Assembly (NCBI GenBank): GCA_039798265.1
Contig: JBDKGH010000097.1
Location: 1-32,453 of the forward strand
DNA: 32,453 nucleotides
Source: JBDKGH01 sp039798265
GTDB lineage: Bacteria > Bacteroidota > Bacteroidia > Flavobacteriales_D > Sanyastnellaceae
Direction: 5' to 3'
Positions 19,801 through 27,271 of this stretch are shown here, in pieces (positions within the stretch are counted from its first letter, which is position 1; every line of letters begins with the position of its first letter). Position numbers and translations under genes: made by a program. Below the pieces are notes generated by a model. That model saw only the letters and a list, made by a program, of their open reading frames with translations. It was not told the DNA's origin and ran no database searches.

Positions 19801-21269
19801 GCGGGTACAGTGGTAGCCGTGAGGGCGACGGAAGCTTCACCACCACAATCGTCGATGGCGAACACAAATACATCTTGAATAGCATCACCACAATTCAGGG
19901 TGGTATTTTCAGGAATGCCATAAAGTGTTGGAGCCGTTTGGTCCGTAACACTTACTTCCCAATTGCGAGTTACAATGTTTCCGCAATCATCGGTAAGGGT
20001 ATAGGTGTAAACGAGGGTATATGCACCGAGGCAACTTCCAGGAATCACGTCAGAAGAAACGGTCAATTGGGTATTAGAACAGCCATCAGCATAAGTAACG
20101 CCTGATTGCAACGGATCAGGAATAGAGGAACATTCTACTGCAGTATCATCAGGGAAGGTGATGAACACCGGCTGGCCTCCGCTCAGTTGGATCAATTGGC
20201 TAAATAGAGTAATGTTTCCGCAAGCGTCACTTACACTGTACTCACGTTGTAATTGACCACTGCAACCAGGAGATAAAACCTGATCCACAAAAGTGATGGT
20301 TACATCTGAACAAATATCTGATGCCTGAATGAAAACGCCTTGTTCCTCGCCGCAAGCCACCGTGATCGAACTTTCGCCAATCACTTGAGGGCTTTGAGTG
20401 TCTACTGAATGTATCGTTTGATCGCGGTATACTACTGCACCGCAGCCTTCCGCGCGGCATACATGTGTGAAACCTGCTACAGTACAATTGGCATTGATCT
20501 CGGAGCAGTTGCTATCCACATTCACATCACCGTGTCCACTTACTGCTGCGCCATTATACATTCCATTGTAGTAAAACCAACCGCTTATACCGTTGTTTCC
20601 GTTTTTGTTGTTTGCGGCCACTCCAGATTGAAATCCGAAATAGTAGTTGCTTGGTTTGTGAGAAAGTTGAATATGGCTGCCGCTAAGAGAGCCAATACCT
20701 TCGAGATACGCAAATCCTTCAGCTATTTCGTAATACATCCAATCTTGATGAAGGGTAGATGCCAAGTTGAAATCATCTTTATATCCTCTTCCTAAAGCTG
20801 ACCACTGAGACCAGTTGCGGCCTGCGGTGAGCCAAATATTGGCTTCGAATTGAAGGGAGGGATCGGCACTACTTCGAATAACACCCCAAATACGAGCGGT
20901 ACCGTCGCCATAGGCTTCAAATTGACCACCGTCAACAAAGTGCCAATTGTCGTTTCCAGGATAAAGACCAGGTAGCCAAAAAGCCCAATCGGGCCCTGGA
21001 CCTACTGCTGTAGTGATTTCGCAGCTTTGAAGCAATGCTCCTGTTTCAGAAATGAAGGTGCTCACCTCCAAATCGCTGCAGCAATCGCTTGCAGCTTCAC
21101 ACTCTTCAAAAGCGGGAAGGGGCTCAGTACACGAAACGGTAATGTCGGGAGCTTCGTTAGTGAAGGTAGGTAAACATTGTTGGGCAGTGCTGGTAAAGGC
21201 ACCAACCATAAAGACAATCAACAGTATCCAACGGAACTTTGATTCAGAGAAAAGTAAAGATTTTTTCAC
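16866..21269 (-). CDS. Secreted four-cysteine Ig/HYR-like repeat protein with T9SS type A sorting domain
   Basis: 1467 residues. The start is GTG at 21269; an in-frame stop two codons upstream excludes a longer form, and the N-terminus is a good signal peptide (basic start, then ILLIVFMVGAFTSTAQ). Residues ~30-290 form an N-terminal region with WAFWLPGLYPG, GDGTARIWG and SHIQLSHKPSNYYFGFQ; I do not recognise its family. Residues ~291-1382 hold 14 units of ~78 residues, each with four cysteines and the core pattern AP-F--P-D-T--C then RTWTA-DxCGN and a V-D ending. The last ~80 residues (SMEILDSNGQLVERL, LASGVYMIRLLTNSGQ) are a type A Por-secretion sorting domain. It is therefore expected on the cell surface or in the medium. 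An adhesive or structural role is likely but unproven. It sits alone between terminators, inserted between clpP and priA. Confidence 0.9.
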   Translation of the reverse strand: MKKSLLFSESKFRWILLIVFMVGAFTSTAQQCLPTFTNEAPDITVSCTEPLPAFEECEAASDCCSDLEVSTFISETGALLQSCEITTAVGPGPDWAFWLPGLYPGNDNWHFVDGGQFEAYGDGTARIWGVIRSSADPSLQFEANIWLTAGRNWSQWSALGRGYKDDFNLASTLHQDWMYYEIAEGFAYLEGIGSLSGSHIQLSHKPSNYYFGFQSGVAANNKNGNNGISGWFYYNGMYNGAAVSGHGDVNVDSNCSEINANCTVAGFTHVCRAEGCGAVVYRDQTIHSVDTQSPQVIGESSITVACGEEQGVFIQASDICSDVTITFVDQVLSPGCSGQLQREYSVSDACGNITLFSQLIQLSGGQPVFITFPDDTAVECSSIPDPLQSGVTYADGCSNTQLTVSSDVIPGSCLGAYTLVYTYTLTDDCGNIVTRNWEVSVTDQTAPTLYGIPENTTLNCGDAIQDVFVFAIDDCGGEASVALTATTVPADCGYQFIRTWTAIDDCGNSTSAEQVITVSDNQQPIFTFVPTDISAACDASSNEVIMATAEDECSSVVVTYSDEIVTTDCGSITYRTFTATDGCGNTASTTQVITNVDTTAPEFTVFPEDLVVSCIDAPNPAFVPVDAFDLCSETTITWADEIIAGECANSYTILRLYSAADACGNVSTLTQTIIIFDNTAPAFEYVPADYTINCDEPLIFEDPIVYDDCAETFIDYSEQTTNNTCGYSLVRTWTAYDGCNNTNVQSQTITVVDTTAPQFENYPSFINVNCNEDWNIPSPIAADNCSSVEITYTDVVIESGCAGGIERNYTATDNCGNIANLSLLIFINDTIAPQVISFPENLTLACGDDIPTAESGIIEVIENCSSYTTDMFESIFNGTCIGSQIIRRTYFFIDLCGNITARTWEINIIDSEGPVFDGVPASLTIECGDLIPEPTTPNVFDACGLVQDVFFTETIEEGDCSYTINRTWLALDVCGNATEATQVITVEDTRGPVFSDLPEDFTVSCNQDVPAPVLPTAYDVCAQEFFPVFLAENILPGDCGNDYTIQRVFRSFDNCGNSTLAVQNVYVIDNVAPIITGETTLSLNCGETDGIFIEATDACNSVQSITYVDESAPGTNCANDIVRHYQATDICGNIAEFTQVISIVDDIAPAFVNFPEDALLSCNQIPNPTEAGVTFNDNCSSVTLNFEDNIISGLCPNEYILERTYTITDNCGNSTSRTWTVQVSDNEAPVIYGVPQDITLECGTPISESLVFGLDNCSAFADIIVSAETTPLDCGYLFTRTWLAVDECGNTSSASQTITFEDNSAPILSGDPQDIVLTCGDALPPLELITAYDECAGDVTVDYQESTTGSGCDEVITRTWCAYDCNGSSTCVSQVISFVQNDQLIFDIQSQNSQSITLRFATTEDEHVSMEILDSNGQLVERLYNGHAAANETYTVDVDKNQLASGVYMIRLLTNSGQALQRVVIAH
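17125..20398 (-). repeat. Fourteen four-cysteine Ig/HYR-like units
   Basis: Units of ~76-81 residues with cysteines at constant positions: one in the first strand (LxCG), one after the AxDxC turn, one before the RTW strand, and one in the xDxCGN motif. Units 1-3 (about 19712-20398) resemble units 11-13 (about 17363-18065) more than their neighbours, suggesting block duplication. Unit 14 has a rearranged final cysteine pattern (TWCAYDCNGSSTC). Confidence 0.85.
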
Positions 21270-21431
21270 TGTTTAAGAAGGGTTAAGATTAGGTCAGCGG
21301 ATTAAGCTAGAAAGATTTGAAAATCAAATATTTCTCTTTCGAAATAAGGTATTATTCTGCTTGAACCCTTTATACATGTTGCATTGTTTTTCAACGAGGT
21401 TTTTAACCAAAAAAGCGTACCGCAAAAAATG

Positions 21432-21465
21432 AAAAAGCCCGTCTTTACTGAAAGACAGGCTTTTT
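21432..21465. terminator. Bidirectional-looking terminator downstream of clpP
   Basis: AAAAAGCC (21432-21439) pairs with GGCTTTTT (21458-21465), extended by TCTTT/AAAGA around an ACTG loop with two small mismatches. A-tract and T-tract flank the stem on both strands. It lies 43 bases past the clpP stop and insulates the next gene. Confidence 0.82.
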
Positions 21466-21508
21466 AAGGATTTGGGAATAAGAAGGTTATGAACCGACTC
21501 GCAGAGGG

Positions 21509-22192
21509 TTAGGCTTTTTTGCGCTCCAATACTTCGTCGATCATTCCATATTCTTTTGCTTCTTGAGCGATCATCCAATAATCACGGTCACTGTCGGCCC
21601 AAACTTTTTCATAGGTCTGTCCGCTCTGAACGGCGATGATATCGTATAGCTCTTTTTTCAATTTTTGAATTTCACGAGCAGTGATTTCGATATCCGATGC
21701 TTGACCACGCGCTCCACCAAGAGGTTGGTGAATCATTACACGTGAGTGCTTCAATCCAGTACGTTTACCTTTTTCACCTGCACAAAGCAATACAGCTCCC
21801 ATAGAGGCAGCCATACCGGTGCAGATTGTAGCTACGTCTGGGTTGATGTAGTTCATGGTATCATAAATACCTAATCCAGCATATACACTTCCTCCTGGAG
21901 AGTTGATGTAGATCTGGATGTCTTTGTGGGCATCAGCACTCTCCAAAAAGAGCAACTGGGCCTGAATGATATTGGCGATATAATCGTCGATTTCGGTTCC
22001 CAAAAAGATGATACGGTCAGCCATCAATCGAGAGAATACATCTACCTCGCGGAAAGGCATGTTGCGCTCTTCGATTACTGTACGAGTCATATTTTCCGGA
22101 CCGTAAACGTGCGAAATCACGTCATCTACCACTGTGCTGCTTATACCAATGTGTTTGGTGGCATAAGATTTAAATTCTTTACGAGTAATCAT
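21509..22192 (-). CDS. clpP: ATP-dependent Clp protease proteolytic subunit ClpP
   Basis: 227 residues, the length typical of Bacteroidota ClpP with a short N-terminal extension. This serine protease forms the degradation chamber used by ClpX. The catalytic triad is visible: Ser130 in GMAASMGAVLL, His155 in VMIHQPLGG and Asp204 in SDRDYWM. INSPGGSVYAGLGIYD and the C-terminal EYGMIDEVL also match. The propeptide-like N-terminus (ITRKEFKSYATKHIGIS) fits Bacteroidota members. Unlike the common tig-clpP-clpX order, clpX lies over 7 kb downstream, past priA and a secreted-protein gene. A TACTTTG string (22216-22222, minus) 24 bases upstream is a possible -7 element. Confidence 0.97.
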   Translation of the reverse strand: MITRKEFKSYATKHIGISSTVVDDVISHVYGPENMTRTVIEERNMPFREVDVFSRLMADRIIFLGTEIDDYIANIIQAQLLFLESADAHKDIQIYINSPGGSVYAGLGIYDTMNYINPDVATICTGMAASMGAVLLCAGEKGKRTGLKHSRVMIHQPLGGARGQASDIEITAREIQKLKKELYDIIAVQSGQTYEKVWADSDRDYWMIAQEAKEYGMIDEVLERKKA

Positions 22193-22230
22193 GGGTTGAG
22201 TCCTTTATTGGGAGCCAAAGTAGCAAGTCC

Positions 22231-22250
22231 AGCCGCTTTTTGTAGCGGCT
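22231..22250. other. Inverted repeat in the clpP upstream region
   Basis: AGCCGCT and AGCGGCT form a 7-bp perfect stem with a six-base loop. On the minus strand it has no T-tract, so it is not an obvious terminator for the polysaccharide operon. It lies just upstream of the putative clpP -7 element and could be a protein-binding site or an attenuating stem. Confidence 0.4.
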
Positions 22251-22290
22251 TTACAGTTTTTATGAAACGTTCTATTGTTGGAAACCTCGG

Positions 22291-23577
22291 TTATTTGTCC
22301 AACGCCTTGATAATTCCGGCTTTTAAGCAGTTGGCTACCGCCGTTTCGTACTCCCAAATGCCTTCATTGCGCCGCTCTGCTATGCTCAACAGATCGTGCT
22401 CGCCATCGGCGAAGGAGAGCAAATGCATCATCCGATGAACCGCTGCTCGCTGTATGTCAGGCGATGCGGCGCTAGGATAAAGTCCTCTTTTTCCCATATT
22501 GGGTTCGCCAAATTGAACTTCATTATAGTAAAAGGCGTTTTGCTCGAAAGCCAAGGCTATATCCACATAACGATCAATGGTTTTTTCCAATGCGTCGAAT
22601 GAGATAAATTGCTTATCATCTTTTGAAGTATGGTAATAAGCATAGCGCTGATAAGGTGTGCGCATCAATGAACCTACGGGTAGGTTAAAACCAGGGGAAC
22701 AATACTGGCGCTCGTCACTGCCGCCTACAGCAAAAGGAAGCACTACGTATTCGTCCCCACGATAGCGGAGTACGTGCTCGGCCACCCGGTCTGCAAGACT
22801 GTCGCCTTTCTTCGATTTTTTATAATGAAAAATACCCGAATCGCCGCAGCAGGTAAGAACATAACCAGCAGTGAGTTTTTTCTTTAAATGGTCTCCTCGC
22901 TTGGCTAAAAACGCAATGATGCCTATGGTTTCTGGAGCGAGTATAAATCGATAGGTGTAGTGACGATCGGTCAATTTTGAAAGTCGCTCATAAATGCCCA
23001 CTAAAGCTAATGGTCCGGATAGTTCATTATTGGCCATGCTAGGATGGCAGAGATAGCTGCTCAACAGAATTTCTTGATCTGTTTTGCCCGGTAAAACAAC
23101 TTCGCCATACGTAAGGCTACCGTCTTTTAATTCGCTTTCGATCACCACTTCATAGGTGCCTTCTTGGGGCAAAAGATCAAACTCTTGTTGGGATAAACAA
23201 AATCCCCAATAAGGCTTGTAATAACTAGTGATGTAGGGAATCGCATCGGGTTGGGAAGCAAGAGTGTGCAAATGTGGCCTCAGTTCCTCAAAGTTCATCT
23301 TAGCATGCACGGGAGTAGAGTAGCCCACTACATGTAGGTTGTTCACTTTAAAGTCGGCCCACTTTTTTCCGTTGGGATCTATGATATAGGCATCCGTAAT
23401 ATTCCACTCTTGAGGAATCACCCAGTCAAACACAGCAGTGCCACTCGGTACTTCTGTTAATTCAAACGGAGCAATTTCTTGGAGTATTTGGAAAGATGAG
23501 CGAAGACCATTGCCAGTAATACTGCGGCAAATAGGCCAAAGTCGATCAAAGTAATTTTCTAGTTCAGTTGCTTTCAT
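22291..23577 (-). CDS. Aminopeptidase-like protein of DUF4910/DUF2172 type in a polysaccharide operon
   Basis: About 428 residues from the ATG at 23577. The frame is open to a GTG at 23613, but that would overlap the upstream gene; MKATELENYFDRLWPICRS matches the usual N-terminus of this family. The fold is M28 metallopeptidase-like with an inserted small domain. Candidate metal and catalytic residues are seen in order: SSYLCHPSMANNELSGP, FILAPETIG, GGSDERQYCSPGF and YYHTSKDD. No signal peptide, so it is cytoplasmic. Family members occur in lipopolysaccharide, capsule and flagellin-glycan loci next to sugar nucleotidyltransferases and PLP enzymes, where they are thought to act on sugar amides or aminoacyl groups rather than proteins; this substrate idea is inference. 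It is 16 bases after the SDR gene. Confidence 0.8.
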   Translation of the reverse strand: MKATELENYFDRLWPICRSITGNGLRSSFQILQEIAPFELTEVPSGTAVFDWVIPQEWNITDAYIIDPNGKKWADFKVNNLHVVGYSTPVHAKMNFEELRPHLHTLASQPDAIPYITSYYKPYWGFCLSQQEFDLLPQEGTYEVVIESELKDGSLTYGEVVLPGKTDQEILLSSYLCHPSMANNELSGPLALVGIYERLSKLTDRHYTYRFILAPETIGIIAFLAKRGDHLKKKLTAGYVLTCCGDSGIFHYKKSKKGDSLADRVAEHVLRYRGDEYVVLPFAVGGSDERQYCSPGFNLPVGSLMRTPYQRYAYYHTSKDDKQFISFDALEKTIDRYVDIALAFEQNAFYYNEVQFGEPNMGKRGLYPSAASPDIQRAAVHRMMHLLSFADGEHDLLSIAERRNEGIWEYETAVANCLKAGIIKALDK

Positions 23578-23593
23578 AGGGCTGTTCTCGCTC

Positions 23594-24418
23594 TCACCAC
23601 ACTGTCCATCCACCTTCTACTAGCATATTGTCGCCAGTTACATAAGAGGAGGCATCGGATAACAAATAAACCAAGGCACTGGCTACTTCGTGGTTGTAAC
23701 TCAAGCGCTGAAGGGGTGAAAATCGAGCGAAATTTTTCTCAAATTGTTCTTCGTGATTGTTCCATACACCGTGCGGCGTGATCATATTCACACGCACCCC
23801 ACGGGAGGCCCAATATGAAGCAAGGTAGCGCGAAAGCGCATCTACTCCTCCTTTTGAAGCCGAGTAGGCTGCGGGACATCCCAACGAAGTGCCCGTATAA
23901 AGATTCTGATTCGGCGCCACTACACTATATGTACTCGGGATGTTGACGATGCTTCCTCGTCCTTGTTCGGCTAGGTAAGAGCCAATGATTTGACAGGTTA
24001 AAAAGGTACCTTTCAAGTTGATTTCAACTACCGTATCCCAATTGTCTTCTGATACCGATTCGAAGGGCTCAAATTTTAAATGCGTTTTGTTTTGATGGCC
24101 ATTCACTAAACCATGGATGCTTCCAAATTGAGCAATGACAGCATCTTTTAACGCGAGCACTTCTTCTCGTTTGGCCACATTGAGCGCAAATCCCATCATC
24201 TCTCGACCATGACGCTCAGTGAGAGACGCCGCAAATTTTTCAGGTTCGGCTTGAGGTATATCTGCGGCCACAACGGTAGCTCCAAATTGTGCAATGGCCT
24301 CACAAAATGCACGGCCAATGAGCCCGCAAGCGCCAGTAACAACAATGATTTTATCGGTTAACTCAAACTTCTTTCGAAAGTCGATTTCAAAAGGATTGGT
24401 TGTTCTTTTTTGATCCAT
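23594..24418 (-). CDS. SDR-family oxidoreductase of a nucleotide-sugar pathway
   Basis: 274 residues. A Rossmann-fold short-chain dehydrogenase with the cofactor motif TGACGLIG near residue 30, Asp in AADIP suggesting NAD(H) preference, catalytic Ser in NIPSTYS, and YSASK with the catalytic Tyr and Lys. The C-terminal YVTGDNMLVEGGWTVW is typical of the classical SDR subfamily. The NAG motif is modified to VNGHQN. It resembles PtmA-like enzymes of flagellin and capsule sugar clusters, but I cannot prove that subgroup by eye. It lies 5 bases after the aminotransferase gene, so probable translational coupling. Likely role: oxidation or reduction of a ring or side-chain hydroxyl on a surface sugar precursor. 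Confidence 0.85.
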   Translation of the reverse strand: MDQKRTTNPFEIDFRKKFELTDKIIVVTGACGLIGRAFCEAIAQFGATVVAADIPQAEPEKFAASLTERHGREMMGFALNVAKREEVLALKDAVIAQFGSIHGLVNGHQNKTHLKFEPFESVSEDNWDTVVEINLKGTFLTCQIIGSYLAEQGRGSIVNIPSTYSVVAPNQNLYTGTSLGCPAAYSASKGGVDALSRYLASYWASRGVRVNMITPHGVWNNHEEQFEKNFARFSPLQRLSYNHEVASALVYLLSDASSYVTGDNMLVEGGWTVW

Positions 24419-24423
24419 AGTGA

Positions 24424-25779
24424 TTATATGAATTTGCGAAATACGGGTTTGATTGGTTCACCTTTCAAGTATTTCTCATATCCTTCTTCGAGTCCTTTTT
24501 TATAAATGCGGCATGATTCGTCGATGGCTTTGAGTATGTATTGTACATCATCTTCACTATGTGAAAAATGCGGGCAAAAAATGCCTTGGAAGAGCACACC
24601 ACGTTTAATCATCTCTTGATGAAAAAGAGTACGCAGCCCAAAGGAGTTATTTCCTTCATGATCGAAATAGCCGAGAGAGGCATGCCAGTTAAACTGCATG
24701 TTGCGTATGGAATGCGACAATCCATGCGAAGCAATAATTTCTTTGGAACCATCAATGAATTGTTGACCCAGAGCTTGGTTATGTCCAACTACATCATGTT
24801 TCTCGAATTCATCCATAGTCGCTAATCCTGCGGCGATGCTAGAAGTTTCGCCGCCATGCGTGGTGCTAATAAGGAAAAGTTTTTCAGCGCCTGTATTGCG
24901 AATACCACCCAGCTCCATGACTTCTTTTTTTCCTGTCAAGCAGCAAAACGAAAAACCATTAGCGATGCCTTTTCCCCAGGTGGTCATATCAGGCACCACA
25001 TTATATTTTTTCATCGATCCTGGAAAATCTGTTTTATATCCAGTAATCATTTCATCCATTATCCAAAGTGTGCCATGCTGATGAGCCATATCAATCGCAT
25101 CGCGCAAGTAGTTTTCAGGAAGCACGTTGAATTTTTCCGGCTCAGAAATCACGCAAGCAATCTGATTGGGGTACTGAGCAAAAAGCTCTCGGAGAGAATT
25201 GATGTCGTCTGACTTATAGGTTACAGTTAAGTTCGAAATATCAACGGGAATTCCACTTTTTACATCGGTACTTCCAATGAACCAATCGTCATAGCTGTAG
25301 AAAGGATGATCTATAGGGCGAGCCACGAGTTTTCGGCCGGTATAAGCACGAGCGAGTTTGACGGCGGCAGTAGTGACAACGGATCCGTTTTTAGCGTATT
25401 TAATCATGTCGTGTTTGCCTACTAAACTGAGAAAACGCTCTGCCATTTCACGCTCAATAATGGAAGGTCGTGAAAAGTTGTTTCCCTTGCTCAATTCGGC
25501 AATCACTCTCTCGTTAACAGGGCCGTAGGCATGACCCAAGCTTACGGAGGCAAGTCCGCTCAAACATTCGATGTATTCGTTACCATCTTCATCCCATACG
25601 TGCGATCCTTGTCCTCTCACTATAGAAGCAGGCGAGAGCACGGGGAATTGATCGTCTCCTTTCGAATACGTATGCGCACCTCCAGGAATAAGATCGTGGA
25701 TGTGTTGACGGTAGTCGTCACTTTTTTCAAATTGGGTAATGTTGCGCAGGGCAACATCGTTGTATGAAGTATTAGACAT
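24424..25779 (-). CDS. Glutamate-1-semialdehyde aminomutase-like PLP aminotransferase (class III)
   Basis: 451 residues. Fold type I PLP enzyme of the class III/GSA-aminomutase family. Seen: DLIPGGAHTYSKGDDQFP at the N-terminus, the substrate/cofactor loop NGSVVTTAAVKLARAYTGR, the cofactor Asp in LWIMDEMITGYK, and the Schiff-base Lys in TWGKGIANGFSF (~residue 270). Its context is not heme synthesis: its start overlaps the end of the cytidylyltransferase gene by 8 bases and it is followed by an SDR. Such GSA-like enzymes are found in polysaccharide clusters with SpsF-type nucleotidyltransferases, so amino transfer to, or amine migration on, a sugar or acidic precursor is the likely role. The hemL assignment is considered and rejected on context and on the divergent serine-to-valine changes near the PLP-binding loop. 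Confidence 0.85.
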   Translation of the reverse strand: MSNTSYNDVALRNITQFEKSDDYRQHIHDLIPGGAHTYSKGDDQFPVLSPASIVRGQGSHVWDEDGNEYIECLSGLASVSLGHAYGPVNERVIAELSKGNNFSRPSIIEREMAERFLSLVGKHDMIKYAKNGSVVTTAAVKLARAYTGRKLVARPIDHPFYSYDDWFIGSTDVKSGIPVDISNLTVTYKSDDINSLRELFAQYPNQIACVISEPEKFNVLPENYLRDAIDMAHQHGTLWIMDEMITGYKTDFPGSMKKYNVVPDMTTWGKGIANGFSFCCLTGKKEVMELGGIRNTGAEKLFLISTTHGGETSSIAAGLATMDEFEKHDVVGHNQALGQQFIDGSKEIIASHGLSHSIRNMQFNWHASLGYFDHEGNNSFGLRTLFHQEMIKRGVLFQGIFCPHFSHSEDDVQYILKAIDESCRIYKKGLEEGYEKYLKGEPIKPVFRKFI

Positions 25780-26524
25780 GCTTGTCTTCTTTCAAAGATT
25801 TTTTATAACCAGCATTAATTTCACTTTCGGCATTGAGCAAAAGTATTTCAGGATGCTGCTGCAATACATCCATCACTTCTGGTATGGAAAAGTCTTGGGT
25901 GTCTTTCAAGTGTTGAAAGATCGCTTCTACTGCGGCAAAATCCTGCGCTGTATCAACAGATAATTTATGCTGATAGGCGGGGTGAAATTTTTTCCAGCCA
26001 CAAGAGAATTTTCCACTGTATTTGATGAAGGGAGTAACGTGTTCACGCTCACTTAGCAACTTTGCTTCTTTCCATGCTGTCTCCAAAGCGTTGAAGCGAA
26101 ACACTTCTACATCAAAACCATCTTCTAGATAATCTGGCTCGTTGTTCGAATTGGAAAAGTAATCTTTGCTGGATTTTATAAATTCCTCGATCACAAAATC
26201 GACTACACGAAAGGAGTTCAAGGGACAATCGCTCGTCACGCGAATAACGGTATCCGGAGAATAGGGAAGAGCCGCTTGGTAATAACGGTCTAGAACGTCC
26301 CATTCTGATCCGCGATAACAGTTAATACTATTGCTTTCACAATAGGAGGCTATGGCGTCATCTTCGGCATTGGTGGTTGTAGCGACTACAAGTTGATCAA
26401 CCAAAGAAGAGCGCTTCATTCGGTCAACCAAATGTTGAAGAATGGTTTTACCTGCTAAAGTTTTTAAAACTTTCCCGGGTAATCGCGAAGAACCCATTCG
26501 CGCTTGTATGATCAAAAGATTCAT
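25772..26524 (-). CDS. SpsF-like cytidylyltransferase
   Basis: 250 residues. Nucleotidyltransferase of the CMP-KDO synthetase-like family. The N-terminus IIQARMGSSRLPGKVLKTLAGK is the nucleotide-binding signature; VRVTSDCPL supplies a metal-binding Asp and EREHVTPF a further family motif; the terminal HKLSVDTAQDF is typical of SpsF (spore-coat polysaccharide synthesis F) proteins. It is expected to activate a sugar acid or amino sugar as the CMP derivative. It starts 70 bases after the glycosyltransferase gene and its end overlaps the aminotransferase start. No NeuB-like condensing enzyme is seen in the window, so the sugar cannot be named. Confidence 0.87.
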   Translation of the reverse strand: MNLLIIQARMGSSRLPGKVLKTLAGKTILQHLVDRMKRSSLVDQLVVATTTNAEDDAIASYCESNSINCYRGSEWDVLDRYYQAALPYSPDTVIRVTSDCPLNSFRVVDFVIEEFIKSSKDYFSNSNNEPDYLEDGFDVEVFRFNALETAWKEAKLLSEREHVTPFIKYSGKFSCGWKKFHPAYQHKLSVDTAQDFAAVEAIFQHLKDTQDFSIPEVMDVLQQHPEILLLNAESEINAGYKKSLKEDKHV

Positions 26525-26594
26525 TTAATCGGCTGCCGTTTAGAATAACAAAGATGCTCAATTTTCTTGGAGAAAACAGCGTAAATGTCAATTC

Positions 26595-27260
26595 TTACGA
26601 CTTCTTTTTTGCAGACTTGGTAGCACCGTGTTTTTTCTCCAACGCACCTTTAAATTTTGTCATCTCATCGTTGTTGTTCGTGAGATTATTGTGGTGACGT
26701 CTGTAGCGGTATAAGGGCAGCACAATGTTGTAAATGTTGTAGCTTTTCTTCCAACGGATGCGTAAATCTTCTTCTTCGCGGGCTCTAAAACTTTCGTCAT
26801 ACAAGCCTATATTATACAAGTAGTCCTTGCGAAACATGATGCCACACGCGATAGGATGAGTTTCCGCGTTCAAGTGCTCAAGATGTTTACCTTTTTCATC
26901 TACAAGCATATAGTCGGTAGAAACAGCGTCAATGGTATTGTTCTCATAGAGATATAAGCGCTGCACGCGGAGGAGTTCGCGGTGGATGTAATCATCGGCA
27001 TCAAGGAATACAATAAACTGTCCCTTTGCTTTTTTTATCCCAAAGTTGCGGGCGCCGCTGAGTCCCAAGTTTTGTTCGAGGTTAAAAACGCGCACTACAT
27101 CTTTGTAATTCTCGAGAATATCAGGCGTTCGATCTGTACTGGCATCATTGACAACCAAAATTTCAAAGTCTTCTTTTGATAACGATTGATCAAGAGCACT
27201 GCGTATAGCGCGCTCCACATAATGCCCGTAATTGTACGTTGTGATAATCAGTGAAATCAT
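26595..27260 (-). CDS. Family 2 glycosyltransferase
   Basis: 221 residues. GT-A fold family 2 enzyme. The N-terminus SLIITTYNYGHYVERAIRSAL and VVNDASTDRTPDIL bind the nucleotide, NLGLSGARNFGIKKAKG follows, and FLDADDYIH is the DxD metal motif. The EEEDLRIRW segment supplies the candidate catalytic acidic residues. The C-terminus is short, ending in a Lys-rich tail (KKHGATKSAKKKS) and no membrane helix, so the protein is probably peripheral to the inner membrane. It starts 11 bases after the tyrosine autokinase gene and belongs to the polysaccharide operon. Donor and acceptor sugars cannot be deduced. Confidence 0.9.
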   Translation of the reverse strand: MISLIITTYNYGHYVERAIRSALDQSLSKEDFEILVVNDASTDRTPDILENYKDVVRVFNLEQNLGLSGARNFGIKKAKGQFIVFLDADDYIHRELLRVQRLYLYENNTIDAVSTDYMLVDEKGKHLEHLNAETHPIACGIMFRKDYLYNIGLYDESFRAREEEDLRIRWKKSYNIYNIVLPLYRYRRHHNNLTNNNDEMTKFKGALEKKHGATKSAKKKS

Positions 27261-27271
27261 CGTTCAGTCAG

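Noticed and set aside
23578..23613. GTG-initiated extension of the aminopeptidase-like protein
   Set aside because: It would overlap the SDR gene by 20 bases and adds residues unlike the family N-terminus; the ATG at 23577 fits better.
24424..25779. hemL (heme pathway glutamate-1-semialdehyde aminomutase)
   Set aside because: Operon context is polysaccharide synthesis and the PLP-loop residues diverge from HemL; a sugar-related role is more likely.
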